Of a stretch of 64,000 nt of DNA, positions 1 through 9,400 are shown in pieces. The notes under the pieces were generated by a model. It saw nothing but the letters and a program-made list of their open reading frames with translations, was not told where the DNA came from and did no database searches. The stretch is from an uncultured Myxococcales bacterium. GTDB taxonomy: Bacteria; Myxococcota_A; UBA9042; DTJE01. The first letter of the stretch is position 1. Each line of letters opens with the position of its first letter. Where the stretch lies: NCBI GenBank assembly GCA_903936705.1, contig CAIZWN010000044.1, positions 124,001 to 188,000 on the forward strand, written 5' to 3'. The translations under genes were made by a program, and so were the position numbers.

Positions 1-91
1 CGCATCCGGCCAGCAGGCAGGCCGTGGCAAGAACAACGCACCACTCCCCTGCCCTGGTTGACGTCAGCGAATATTGCCGGCTGATAAACAT
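1..91 (-). CDS. Lipoprotein, N-terminal part only (runs off left edge)
   Basis: The reverse strand has an ATG at 91 preceded by a GGAGG ribosome-binding site at 101-105, nine bases upstream. The frame stays open to the window edge and encodes a short polar start, a hydrophobic stretch and LLAGC, a canonical lipobox with the Cys at about residue 30. This is a lipid-anchored envelope protein, divergent from glpD. Only the signal peptide is visible, so no function can be given. Confidence 0.7.
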   Translation of the reverse strand, partial: MFISRQYSLTSTRAGEWCVVLATACLLAGC

Positions 92-189
92 TGTGCGAAT
101 CCTCCAAATACCGTGGTGCAGGCCAGTCTATCCAGCCTGGCACGTCGGCATCGTACTACAATCCGCTGGAATCGGACTGGGGGTATTGA

Positions 190-1851
190 ATGTCTTTCGG
201 GTTGGGGCAGCGCGAGTCGATTGAATCCCGGATGGCCTCTGAACATTTCGATTTGGTGATCGTAGGCGGGGGCATCACCGGCGCCGGAATCTTTCGCGAT
301 GCCGCCCTTCGCGGACTGAAGGTGGCGCTGGTCGAGATGGAAGACTTTGCCTTTGGAACCTCGTCGCGATCATCGAAACTGGTTCATGGCGGCCTGCGAT
401 ATCTGGAAACCTACCAGTTCGGTCTTGTCCACGAAAGCACCACCGAACGGACAAGGCTCGAGGGCCTGGCCGCCCATCTGGTTCGTCCGCTGCCATTCCT
501 GATGCCTGTTTGGAAGGGCAGCAAGCATGGTTTATGGTTCATGAATCTGGGTCTATGGCTGTACGACGCACTCAGCCTGTTCCGGGTGTACCGCCTGCAT
601 TCCAGGCTGATTCCCGGAAAAGTGGTCCAGACTGCTCCTCCTGTGAAAACGGAAGGGCTCACTGGCGGTCTGCTGTACTACGATTCGGTGACTGACGATA
701 CGCGCCTGACCTTCGAGAATATCCTTGGTGGAGTCCGTGCGGGAGGCCTGGCGATAAGTCGAGCGCGCGCAAATGGCTTCGTCGAGAAGGACGGAAGGAT
801 TGTCGCCGTGAAGGCAAGGGACCTTCTGAACAGCTGCGACTTCGTCATCAGGACCACTGCGGTGATCGCGGCAGCCGGACCTTGGAGCGAGTCGGCACAG
901 GAAGCACTTGGTGTTCAGGACGGGCCAAGATTGCGCCCCACCAAGGGCACACACATTGTCGTCCCGTTGGCAAAGGCGCCTTTGCCGACAGCCGTGGTGA
1001 TGCAGGCCCCCCAGGACGGAAGGGCTTTCTTCATCATTCCGTGGCACGGCGCTACGGTAATCGGCACGACCGATACCGACTACGACGGTGATCCGGCAAA
1101 CGTGATGGCATCGAAGGAGGACGTCGAATACCTGCTTGCCGCAGCCAGGCACCATTTTCCGGGTATCACTGCCGTACCGGCCGACATCATCGGCACGTGG
1201 TCGGGCTTGCGGCCCCTGCTGCGGGCGAACGACGTCTCGGAAAGCGCAGTGTCCCGCGAACATCAAATCCACGTTGACCAGCGGGGAGTAGTAACGATAG
1301 CCGGTGGCAAACTGACTACCTATCGACTGATGGCGCAGCAGGCGTTGAAGGCGGTGAAACCATTTCTTGAAAAGAACCTGCCTAAATCGACGACCGACAA
1401 GATCCCCCTGCCCTACCGCGGGAATCTTGCCAACGAAGCGGCCCGCGAGGCTGTTGTCGTCCAGCTGTCGTCATCCAGGGACATTCCCGAGGATATCGCC
1501 AGGCACCTGACCGAGACATACGGAGAGTCTGCCCAGATACTTCTGGATCTGGGCCGGTCGAATCCGGAACTGCTGCAGCGGCTGGATGCGAACTGGCCTT
1601 ACATCGGGGTTGAGATCGCGTGGGCCGCACGCGAGGAAATGGCCATCACGCTGATCGATGCAATGTGCCGACGTACCCTGGTGTTCTTCCTTCTTGGCGA
1701 CCGCCTGGAACCTGCCGCCAGGAAGGCGGCTGCCATCATGGCCGGGGAGCTTGGCTGGTCCCGGGATCGTGTCGAGGAGGAGGTGGCCCAAATCCTTGAT
1801 TCCCAGCGCCAGCACCTTGACTGCGCGCGAGAATCAGAGCCTCCCGCGTGA
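190..1851 (+). CDS. glpD: FAD-dependent glycerol-3-phosphate dehydrogenase
   Basis: Membrane-associated flavoprotein that oxidises glycerol 3-phosphate to dihydroxyacetone phosphate and passes electrons to the quinone pool. At 553 residues it has the family's normal length. The Rossmann FAD motif VGGGITGAG lies near residue 25, followed by the family hallmarks GTSSRSSKLVHGGLRYLE and, near residue 370, AGGKLTTYR; the C-terminal DAO_C domain is complete. The ATG at 190 has GGGGG seven bases upstream; an ATG at 232 (MASEHFDLVIVGGG) would lose only 14 poorly conserved residues and cannot be excluded. No glpK or glpF neighbour is visible. Its last 116 bases overlap the 3' end of the convergent radical SAM gene. 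Confidence 0.95.
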   Translation: MSFGLGQRESIESRMASEHFDLVIVGGGITGAGIFRDAALRGLKVALVEMEDFAFGTSSRSSKLVHGGLRYLETYQFGLVHESTTERTRLEGLAAHLVRPLPFLMPVWKGSKHGLWFMNLGLWLYDALSLFRVYRLHSRLIPGKVVQTAPPVKTEGLTGGLLYYDSVTDDTRLTFENILGGVRAGGLAISRARANGFVEKDGRIVAVKARDLLNSCDFVIRTTAVIAAAGPWSESAQEALGVQDGPRLRPTKGTHIVVPLAKAPLPTAVVMQAPQDGRAFFIIPWHGATVIGTTDTDYDGDPANVMASKEDVEYLLAAARHHFPGITAVPADIIGTWSGLRPLLRANDVSESAVSREHQIHVDQRGVVTIAGGKLTTYRLMAQQALKAVKPFLEKNLPKSTTDKIPLPYRGNLANEAAREAVVVQLSSSRDIPEDIARHLTETYGESAQILLDLGRSNPELLQRLDANWPYIGVEIAWAAREEMAITLIDAMCRRTLVFFLLGDRLEPAARKAAAIMAGELGWSRDRVEEEVAQILDSQRQHLDCARESEPPA

Positions 1852-3544
1852 TCGGCTGGGCCCGGACCGAACGGGCCTGCAACTCCCGTACTTGCAGTAA
1901 TTCTCCCTTCTCGGCGCAGACCAGTCCTCCCAGGTGTGGCAACGACCAGTTCAAAACCGAGTAGTGCCTGTCGGCAAAAGCTGTCGGCATGACAGTCCCG
2001 GTCATGTCGAACCTCAGCCAACCTGCCGTAACCGCCGCCGCCAGCGGAAGCGCAATGGCGGCTTCAAGCGGACGCGGCCAGGGCACCTGAAGGACCGTCT
2101 GCTGGGGGCGCACAGTTCCGTCAACCAGGGCCAGAAGAAAACGTGACAGCATCCCGGGGTTGTACAACAGGGAATCCTGCACCCGCCATGGCGCGCGCAG
2201 GTACAAGTTGAACGGTATCGTCGACAGCAGTCGCATGCCGGGGGATTCCAGCAGATCAATGGCCGCCTGGGAAGCCGACACCAGCACTGACAGGCCCATG
2301 CCATCCCTGGGGACCGAGGCGATATCATCAAGCGTCTTCGCCAGGTAGGCATCGTTTCCCGCATGGCAAAGGATCCGATCGCCCGAATGCGGATCAACCG
2401 CGTGATGCACCAGCACTATCTCGGAGGCGCCGGCCTGTCGTGCGGCGACAATCCCGGCTCGCCCGGAAATGCTTGATCCACCGGTTGTCACGCGCACGTC
2501 CGGAAAGCCAGCAAGACGGGCCTTCCTGACTACGCGGAACAGGGACGACGCCTTCAGGAGGTCGGTACCGGCCAGCCACAGTTGCGGATGCTGCCAGGCG
2601 CTGATCGCGTCGATCTCAACCTCGAAGTGCGATGCCAGATCCTCCTGCGGGGCCAGCGTGACGTGCAAGCCAGGGCACGAGTTCAGCAGTGCACAAGCCT
2701 CGCAAGCAGGAAGACGCATATAGCCGGTGTCGTCTCCGCGGCTGCGGGAACCAGGCCGAGAATCGTCGTTCTCCCGGAAGGTGGCGCGTTCGTAGGCATC
2801 CAGATCCAGGCCGTTCAGGACGTCCCGGAAAAGGCAGGGAGGCAGATTGAACAACTTGACCCGAAAGCCGTGCTCGACTCCCTCAAGAATAACTCGGCGC
2901 AGGCCGTCGATAACCTCGGCCAGGTTTACCTGAGTATGAGAGGCTTCGACGAAGTTCGATTTCGAAAGGATGCCTGGCTGAAAGACCATCAGTCGAACAC
3001 CAAGCGATGACAGCAGGCGACCAATCTCGGCCAGTCGGTCCGCATTGCCCCTGTGGATGACTGTGAAGGTGTTCAGGCGCACAGGGCGTGAAGAACCATG
3101 CGTTGCGACCGCGTTCCGGATCGCCTGTGAAGCGCGATGGAACGAACCCTTGTGGCCGGTAGCCTCGTCGTGAATCTCGGGCGTGGGACCGTGGATGGAT
3201 ACGCCAAGCGAGGTCAATCCCGCGTCGCGCGCCTCCAGGAAGAAGTCGGGATGGGCCAGGCGCCATCCGTTCGTCGTAATCGCCACGCGTCGATAACCGA
3301 TCTCGCGAGCATACCGAACCAGTTCCAGGAAATCGGGACGGATCGTAGGCTCGCCCCCGGTCAGCGATACCTCGTCGTATCCGTTCTGAAGCCCCCACAA
3401 CATTCTGGCGCGAACGTCCTCACCAGGGACCAGTCGTGGGTAGCCGGGCATACTCCGGTAGCCCTGCTGGTAGCAGAAGGTGCACCGGTTGTTGCACAGC
3501 ACGCCGGTCTCGATCACCAGAGTGCGGTAGTGGGTGGCCGCCAT
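1736..3544 (-). CDS. Radical SAM protein with uncharacterised C-terminal half
   Basis: A 602-residue radical SAM enzyme. The cluster motif CNNRCTFC (Cys17, Cys21, Cys24) binds the [4Fe-4S] that cleaves S-adenosylmethionine, and SLTGGEPTIRPDF is the usual GGE glycine-rich strand. Further cysteines in LPACEACALLNSCPG, near residue 290, suggest an auxiliary cluster of SPASM type. The second half (from about 310) resembles nothing I recognise and ends in a Gly/Pro-rich tail that lies inside the 3' end of glpD on the other strand. The start is the ATG at 3544, because conserved sequence begins immediately. The gene is divergent from the repeat lipoprotein at 3658. The substrate is unknown; a peptide- or cofactor-modifying role is possible, but no precursor peptide is evident nearby. 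Confidence 0.85.
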   Translation of the reverse strand: MAATHYRTLVIETGVLCNNRCTFCYQQGYRSMPGYPRLVPGEDVRARMLWGLQNGYDEVSLTGGEPTIRPDFLELVRYAREIGYRRVAITTNGWRLAHPDFFLEARDAGLTSLGVSIHGPTPEIHDEATGHKGSFHRASQAIRNAVATHGSSRPVRLNTFTVIHRGNADRLAEIGRLLSSLGVRLMVFQPGILSKSNFVEASHTQVNLAEVIDGLRRVILEGVEHGFRVKLFNLPPCLFRDVLNGLDLDAYERATFRENDDSRPGSRSRGDDTGYMRLPACEACALLNSCPGLHVTLAPQEDLASHFEVEIDAISAWQHPQLWLAGTDLLKASSLFRVVRKARLAGFPDVRVTTGGSSISGRAGIVAARQAGASEIVLVHHAVDPHSGDRILCHAGNDAYLAKTLDDIASVPRDGMGLSVLVSASQAAIDLLESPGMRLLSTIPFNLYLRAPWRVQDSLLYNPGMLSRFLLALVDGTVRPQQTVLQVPWPRPLEAAIALPLAAAVTAGWLRFDMTGTVMPTAFADRHYSVLNWSLPHLGGLVCAEKGELLQVRELQARSVRAQPITREALILARSQGAGAGNQGFGPPPPRHDPGTSQAPRP

Positions 3545-3657
3545 GGTGCGTGATTGTACACGCGCGGCACAGGATCGTGTAGGATTCCGTCGTCTGGAGC
3601 GCGTAGGAGTCCCAGGTGCCGGCTGGATTCCGAGTCCCGGTTTCGGGCATTTCGCCG

Positions 3658-5373
3658 ATGTTTTCGCGAACGAGGTCCTACCTGACTTACGGATCGCTAG
3701 CGATGCTGGCGCTGGTTGCGCTGTCGTGCGCCCCGGACCGGCAGGTTCTTCTGAAGTCCCCCGGAGGACGCCTACGAATTGCCAATCAGGCCGGTGAACC
3801 TGTTGAAGTCTTCGCCCGGGGAACTCGCGTGATTTCACGCCTGGACGATGGTGGCGACGTTCTGGTGGACCGTCTGCCGCTGGGAGATTGCCAACTGGAG
3901 GCCAAAGGCGAAAGAACCGGTTGGCGGTTGGGTGCGACGCTACACCTCGAAGAAGGTGGAGAGGTTCTGTGGAACGTGCGCGGCTCGGATGCACATGGCG
4001 AGGCGCTGCGCGCGCTGCCGACGGGTCGGGTGAAGTTCGTCAACCGTTCTTCCGAGCCGATCCGGGCGTTTGTGGACGACGTTCCTCGTGAACTGATCTG
4101 GCCCGGTGGCGAGGCCGAGTACTCCGGCATCGTGCCGGGGCCGCATCATCTCAGCGCAGTCGGCACCAAGACATCATTCCCCAGCGAGTCCGATGTCAAG
4201 GTCTCACCGGGCGCCGTCTCGCTATTCGAAGTGTCTCCACCGCGCGCTGCGATGCGCGTCACTAACCGTTCGAATGCGACGACCTGGGTGTTTCTGAAGG
4301 ACGGCGAACAGCGCAAATTGACCCACGGAACCTCCCTGACCGTGGACGACCTCGATTCCGGATCGACCAAGGTCTATGTACGTGACGAGCAGGGACGTCT
4401 GATCTGGAGCGGCGATGTTGCGCTGATCGCGGGCCAAACCGTCGATGTGGCAATTCCCCTTCCGGATGGGGCCCTTTCCGTGCTGTCCTACGTCGCCACC
4501 CCACTCAACATCTGGGTCAACGGTGCCAACCTTGGCCTGTGCGCCGCGTCAGGTGCGGCGGAATTCAGGGGATTGCCCATCGGTCGTTCCCATATCGAGG
4601 CGATCGATCCCGATGGGCGCGTGCTGGCGCGTGCAGAACTGGTTCTGCAGGCCGGCCCCCCCACACTGTGGATGGTGCGCGAAGGCGACACGTCCGAGCG
4701 GCGAGGCGATGAAGGAAGCCTGGTGGTCGAGAACGGAACCGCCGAACCGCTGAGGATCCAGGTGGATGGAGTCGAGCGCGGCAGCATTCTGCCCGGGGCG
4801 CGGCGCATCGTACCCGGACTGGTTCCTGGGACGCGCAAGGTGGCCGCGTTCGGGACGCTGTCTAAAGATGTAGTGCGCGCGGAAATCGACGTGGTGGGTG
4901 GCGGAGTGACGTCGTGGACGGCTGGACCAAGGTCTGCAAAACTGGCGTTGCGCAACGATCGCACCGAGGAGGTTCGCGTCCTGATCGATGGTAACGCGAA
5001 GGTTCGTCTGGCCCCCTCGCAGTCCATCGAGTTGTCGATTGCCGCAGGTGCAAGCCTGATTGAATCGGTAGGTGTGACCTCGCTTAGAAGCACCGTTCAT
5101 CGGATGGTGCTGCCGGCAGGCGACGTATCCAGCTTGGTCTTTACTGCCCCCTTTGCGACCGTGACGGCCACCAATCGGCACCAGGAACCGCTGATGCTGA
5201 CAGACGGGGATCGCCAGCTTGGAGTGGTGCTGCCGAATGACCGAGTTGTTCTGCGGGACATCGAGCCTGGCGATCATCGGCTGGAGGCAAGGTCGTTGGA
5301 CCGACCGTTGTCATGGCACCTGAAAGTTACGCTGTCTGCCGGTGATTCCTTCCTGTGGGACCTGGGCAACTGA
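3658..5373 (+). CDS. Lipoprotein built of seven tandem beta-domain repeats
   Basis: A 571-residue envelope protein. It starts with an arginine-containing n-region, a hydrophobic helix and Cys24 in ALSC, so it is probably a lipoprotein with a slightly loose lipobox. The rest consists of about seven units of 72-85 residues starting near 38, 123, 197, 272, 354, 428 and 500. Each opens with a strand ending in N-R/Q/G (for example RVKFVNRSSEPI, AMRVTNRSN, TVTATNRHQEP), then an xVDG- or FVDD-like strand, LxPG, and a closing LxPGxHxLxA strand. This is the logic of PEGA-like surface beta domains. The ATG at 3658 is chosen because the signal peptide starts there. Role unknown; adhesive or surface-layer use is only a guess. 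Confidence 0.8.
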   Translation: MFSRTRSYLTYGSLAMLALVALSCAPDRQVLLKSPGGRLRIANQAGEPVEVFARGTRVISRLDDGGDVLVDRLPLGDCQLEAKGERTGWRLGATLHLEEGGEVLWNVRGSDAHGEALRALPTGRVKFVNRSSEPIRAFVDDVPRELIWPGGEAEYSGIVPGPHHLSAVGTKTSFPSESDVKVSPGAVSLFEVSPPRAAMRVTNRSNATTWVFLKDGEQRKLTHGTSLTVDDLDSGSTKVYVRDEQGRLIWSGDVALIAGQTVDVAIPLPDGALSVLSYVATPLNIWVNGANLGLCAASGAAEFRGLPIGRSHIEAIDPDGRVLARAELVLQAGPPTLWMVREGDTSERRGDEGSLVVENGTAEPLRIQVDGVERGSILPGARRIVPGLVPGTRKVAAFGTLSKDVVRAEIDVVGGGVTSWTAGPRSAKLALRNDRTEEVRVLIDGNAKVRLAPSQSIELSIAAGASLIESVGVTSLRSTVHRMVLPAGDVSSLVFTAPFATVTATNRHQEPLMLTDGDRQLGVVLPNDRVVLRDIEPGDHRLEARSLDRPLSWHLKVTLSAGDSFLWDLGN

Positions 5374-5393
5374 TTCGGATTGGTGCCGGTTTC

Positions 5394-6215
5394 CTATAAT
5401 GGGAACCAGACAAAAAACCAGAAAAACGCAATCGGACCTACGAATAGAAACGCATCGACCCGATCCAGCAGTCCACCATGTCCGGGCAGCAGATTGGCAG
5501 AGTCCTTGACCCCATAGGCTCGCTTGAACAACGACTCGACCAGGTCGCCAGCCTGGCCCAAGGCCCCGCCCACCAGCGCAAACACAATCACGGGAACCAG
5601 TGCGGCATCGGGCTTCAGGATGGCACGGACCAGCAGGGCGCCTACAACGCTGCCAAGCATGCCGGATACCGAACCCTCCCATGTCTTGTTGGGGGAAACA
5701 GCGGGGTACATCTTATGGCGGCCGAATGACTTGCCTCCGAAATACGCCATGGTGTCGTTTGCCCAGGTAACTGCCCCGGCCAGCAGAAACACGTATCTAC
5801 CGTCGCTGCCGCGATGGTCGTGAAGAACAAGAAGGATCAGGCTGGACATGACACCCACGTAAGCAAAACCGGCAACAGAGTGCCCTGCCCTGTCGGCAGC
5901 TTGATCGATCGGGTGCGGCGAAAACAGCACGACCAGAAGGATCGCCATGGTACCCAGGGCGAACACCGAGAAAAGCGTCTCGAAACAAATCGCATCGGGA
6001 GAGATCGCCGCTGCAACCATCAGGGCCAGGCCGGCAAACGCGGCCACGACCCGATCGCATGTCTTGACGCGAGATCCGGGAAGCCGAACAAATTCGTCCT
6101 GGGCAACCAGAAATACGAGGATCGCGATCGGAGCCACGACGGCAAACGGGGCAAACAGGATCCCTGCAACGGCTGCGACCGCCAAAAACACCCCAGTAGT
6201 GACCTTCACAAGCAT
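5394..6215 (-). CDS. cdsA: Phosphatidate cytidylyltransferase
   Basis: Integral membrane enzyme making CDP-diacylglycerol from CTP and phosphatidic acid, the entry point to all phospholipids. It has 273 residues, several hydrophobic helices and the CDS family signature near the C-terminus: SLFKRAYGVKDSANLLPGHG followed by GLLDRVD, with the conserved Lys-Asp, His-Gly-Gly and Asp-Arg-x-Asp. The usual neighbours uppS, dxr and rseP are absent; it stands alone, convergent with the repeat lipoprotein 20 bases away. ATG start with AGGA upstream. Confidence 0.95.
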   Translation of the reverse strand: MLVKVTTGVFLAVAAVAGILFAPFAVVAPIAILVFLVAQDEFVRLPGSRVKTCDRVVAAFAGLALMVAAAISPDAICFETLFSVFALGTMAILLVVLFSPHPIDQAADRAGHSVAGFAYVGVMSSLILLVLHDHRGSDGRYVFLLAGAVTWANDTMAYFGGKSFGRHKMYPAVSPNKTWEGSVSGMLGSVVGALLVRAILKPDAALVPVIVFALVGGALGQAGDLVESLFKRAYGVKDSANLLPGHGGLLDRVDAFLFVGPIAFFWFFVWFPL

Positions 6216-6445
6216 CGAAATAACTTCCTGAAATAACTAACATCATAGCTTTCCGGCCAACCCGGGCGCTTGCAATGACGAGGCAGTGTCCCACGGGCCA
6301 GTCGGATGGTCAATGACATGCCAAGGCGCGCTCGCGATTCCGCATCCTACCCCGAGATTCGCCCTTCAAGGACATCGTGACACAGGATTCGTTGTCTCGA
6401 GTTGCGTAACAATCGCTGCGGTGCTTACTGGCCGTGCTTTAGGAT

Positions 6446-9400
6446 TTATTGAGGCGCCATCTCTCGAAAACGGCGCAGGGCGCGAATGCCGCTCCAGTCG
6501 GACGGTTCCAGGATGGCTGCCTTGCGATAGGCTTCGCGGGCATTTGATGGTCGACCACCAGCTTCGAGCATCCTGCCCAGGTGGTAGAAGCCCTCGGACA
6601 CGCCGCCACCCTGCTCGACCGTCCACGCACTTCTTGCCTTTTCCTGCAAAGGCAGGGCAGTCTTTGCGCCCTTGTACAGGAATCGCGCCCACGCCTCTGT
6701 CTCGAGGTAGTAGGGAGCGCCTCGCGGGGCCAGAATCTCCGCGTTTCTGGCCTCGCCCTGTGCCAGTTCCAGGTCGCCACCAGCCATCGATAGCAGGTAG
6801 GCCAGATTGTTGCGCAGCGATCCATCGGACGGCGACAGGTTGATTTCGCGCTGGTATGTGGCAATTCCCGCCGGCAGGCCCAGGGCCATTTCCGTAAGAT
6901 GCCCGCGCAGCGCCCCACCATCGGCATCCCGCGGAATGGCATCGGTTTCCACCCATTTCAGGGCCATTGCACCCATTGATTGGCGTGACGAATTCCTTGA
7001 AATCGAGGCGTCCCCCAGGAATCCCAGAAGCCGGGCAGCGATCGCTCGTCTTGCGGACGTCGAGGTACCGTAGGCATTTGCCGCGGCCTCTGCCAGAACT
7101 CTTGCCGCGTCGAACCGCCCGCCGACCATGGCCCTGCCAAGCGCCGCAAGCAGCCCCGACACCGGCATGAAGGAATCGGTTGCCTTGCGCGCGCAAACAG
7201 CCGCTGCGGGTGCATCGACAGCCTCGCCGCATTCAAGTGCAAGTTCCGACGGTGATTTGAATTTTCCAGGACCCGGGTCCAGAGCCCCACGAACCAGGTC
7301 GACTATCGAGAATGGAAGTTCCGGGTCTACCAGGACCTCCTGCGTCACCCGCACCAGCAGGCCAGAACCGTCGGTTGCAAGTGCTGCCGATGCTCGCGCC
7401 CATGTTTCGGCATCCTTCGTCAATCCCAGTCGGAACGCCATCCTGGCCGCTTGCCACAAGGCGTTCGAGCATTCGGCATCACGGCCGCCGTCCAGCAGGG
7501 TTGGTATCCAGTCCTGCACGACTTCTGTTGCCAATTCGACCGCAGCCGCGGATACCACTGCAGCGGCGACCTTGCGTCTCGCGGCGTGCCTCGCGACGTA
7601 ATCGCGGGCCCCATTTTTTGCAGATGCATCTCCGGAACGAAGCAGTGCGACAAGTCTCCTTCCGGCAATTGGCTCGTCCGCAGGCGCGATGCTCAGCGCG
7701 GACTCAAGGATCCTTGCGGCAAGGTCGTCACGCAGCCTTCGAGTGTACAGATCGGCCAGACGCCGACGAGCCAGCGGCCGGTCGTCAGCGGCAGCCAGCA
7801 CCAGAACCTCGCCCTTGTTGGCGGCAGCCTCGTCACCAGCGTTCAGCGCAGCTTCGACTGCATCCATGGCAGCAGCCGGGTCCAGCGGAAACCACCGAGA
7901 ACGTTCCAGCAAAGCACGAGCCTGTCCCGCGTAGTCGCCTGATTGCCATCGGGCGATCCCCTGGGCCGCCAGAACGGCTGAGGGGTCCTCGGTACGCGAT
8001 GCCAGGAATACCTCGACGGCCTTGACCGGATTTCGCTTCAACATGCGACCCGATACCAGAGTCATCTGCAAAGCGTCGGATATGTCGATGTCACGAGGCG
8101 CGGCCTTCAATACCCGTTCGGCAAGAGATCCTGCATCCTCCCAGCGACCGCACTCGAAAGCAGCTCTTGCCGCAGCAAGCAGGGATTCATGGCCGGGCGG
8201 CCCTCCCCCGATCAATCCCGACCTTGCTTCCTCCACAAGATCCTTGCGACCGATCAGGCATGCTGCAAGCATACGCGCTTCTGCGGCCCTCTTGCCCCTA
8301 ATCGCACCGAGGTCGCCGACCAGGTCATCGCCCCTGCCTGCACGCACCTCGTCCCTTACGTAATGAAATGCATCATCATTCGCCTTGTCCATCAGGGGCA
8401 GCGTCTCCAGGAACTCCTTGCGAGCCTTGACCAGTTCATCGCTGGCATCGGTTCGCAGGCGCAATCTTGCCCTGATAAGCTGAAGTGGAACGTCCGGACC
8501 CGAAATGGCTCGGTCCAGAAAGGCAATGCTCTCGCCAAGAGCTCCCTCGGAAAGAAAAAAGGCCAGCCCGACGCGAGGCCACGGGTGTTCGTCGGCAGCC
8601 TTGCCGTTGCCACGACCTCCGTCCAGGCCTGCCAGTGCAGCGGACAGAGCCTCCTTACGCTTGCCCATACGCCACAAGGCCGACATCAGGGCCGAGCGCC
8701 CGCCGCTTGTGAGGCTGTTTGCCGGCACCTTTGACAGGCTCTCGACCGCCCGGTCGAACCGGCCCAGGGATGCGAACACGCGCCCTATGTTCTCATTGGC
8801 CGCCGCGATTCCTTCGTTGCCACGCAGGTAGCGGTCCAGCAGGTTGTCCATCAGGTCGTCGCGTCCGATTCGCGCCAGATCCTCGGCAACCTCGGCCAAA
8901 TCGCTGGCGTCAATACCGGCCAGCGACTCGTCCGACACCCGGGCCAGAAGTTGCTGGGCCAGATCACGCCTTCCTGACCTGACCCATTCCATATACGCAG
9001 CGCCCACAACTCCACGCCGCGTCTTGAGGAAAAATTCCATCGCCTCCGAGGCGCCGATCTCGTCTCCAGTCGACATGGCCGCAAAAACCATCTCGCTGGC
9101 AACCTCGCTCTCTCGCCGACCCGCAACGGGCACGGCTTTCTTCAGAAGATTGGCCCAGGTCGGTCCTGCCCCGAAATCACGAAATGCCTGGCCCAATCGC
9201 GAAAGAAGTTTGCCCTCGGTCGGCGAAAGCGTCAGCGCGGCATTGGTCATCTTGACGGCACCGTCAAGGTCGCCGGCGCGCAAACGTCGACCCACCAACT
9301 CGGCTCGAAGGCCATTCCCTGCCAATCGTTCAGATGCACGTATCCCAAGAACCTCCAACGCAAGATCCAGCCTGTCGGCGCCCTCAAGACGGTTGGCCGC

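Noticed and set aside
140-162. TGGCAC followed by TACAAT upstream of glpD
   Set aside because: The sigma-54 spacing (GG to GC) is wrong, and the sigma-70 -35 would be AGCCTG, too weak to call.
553-1272. 239-residue minus-strand frame inside glpD
   Set aside because: Shadow of glpD with no motif; the same holds for the other long antisense frames inside mutS2, the amidase and the TRAP genes.
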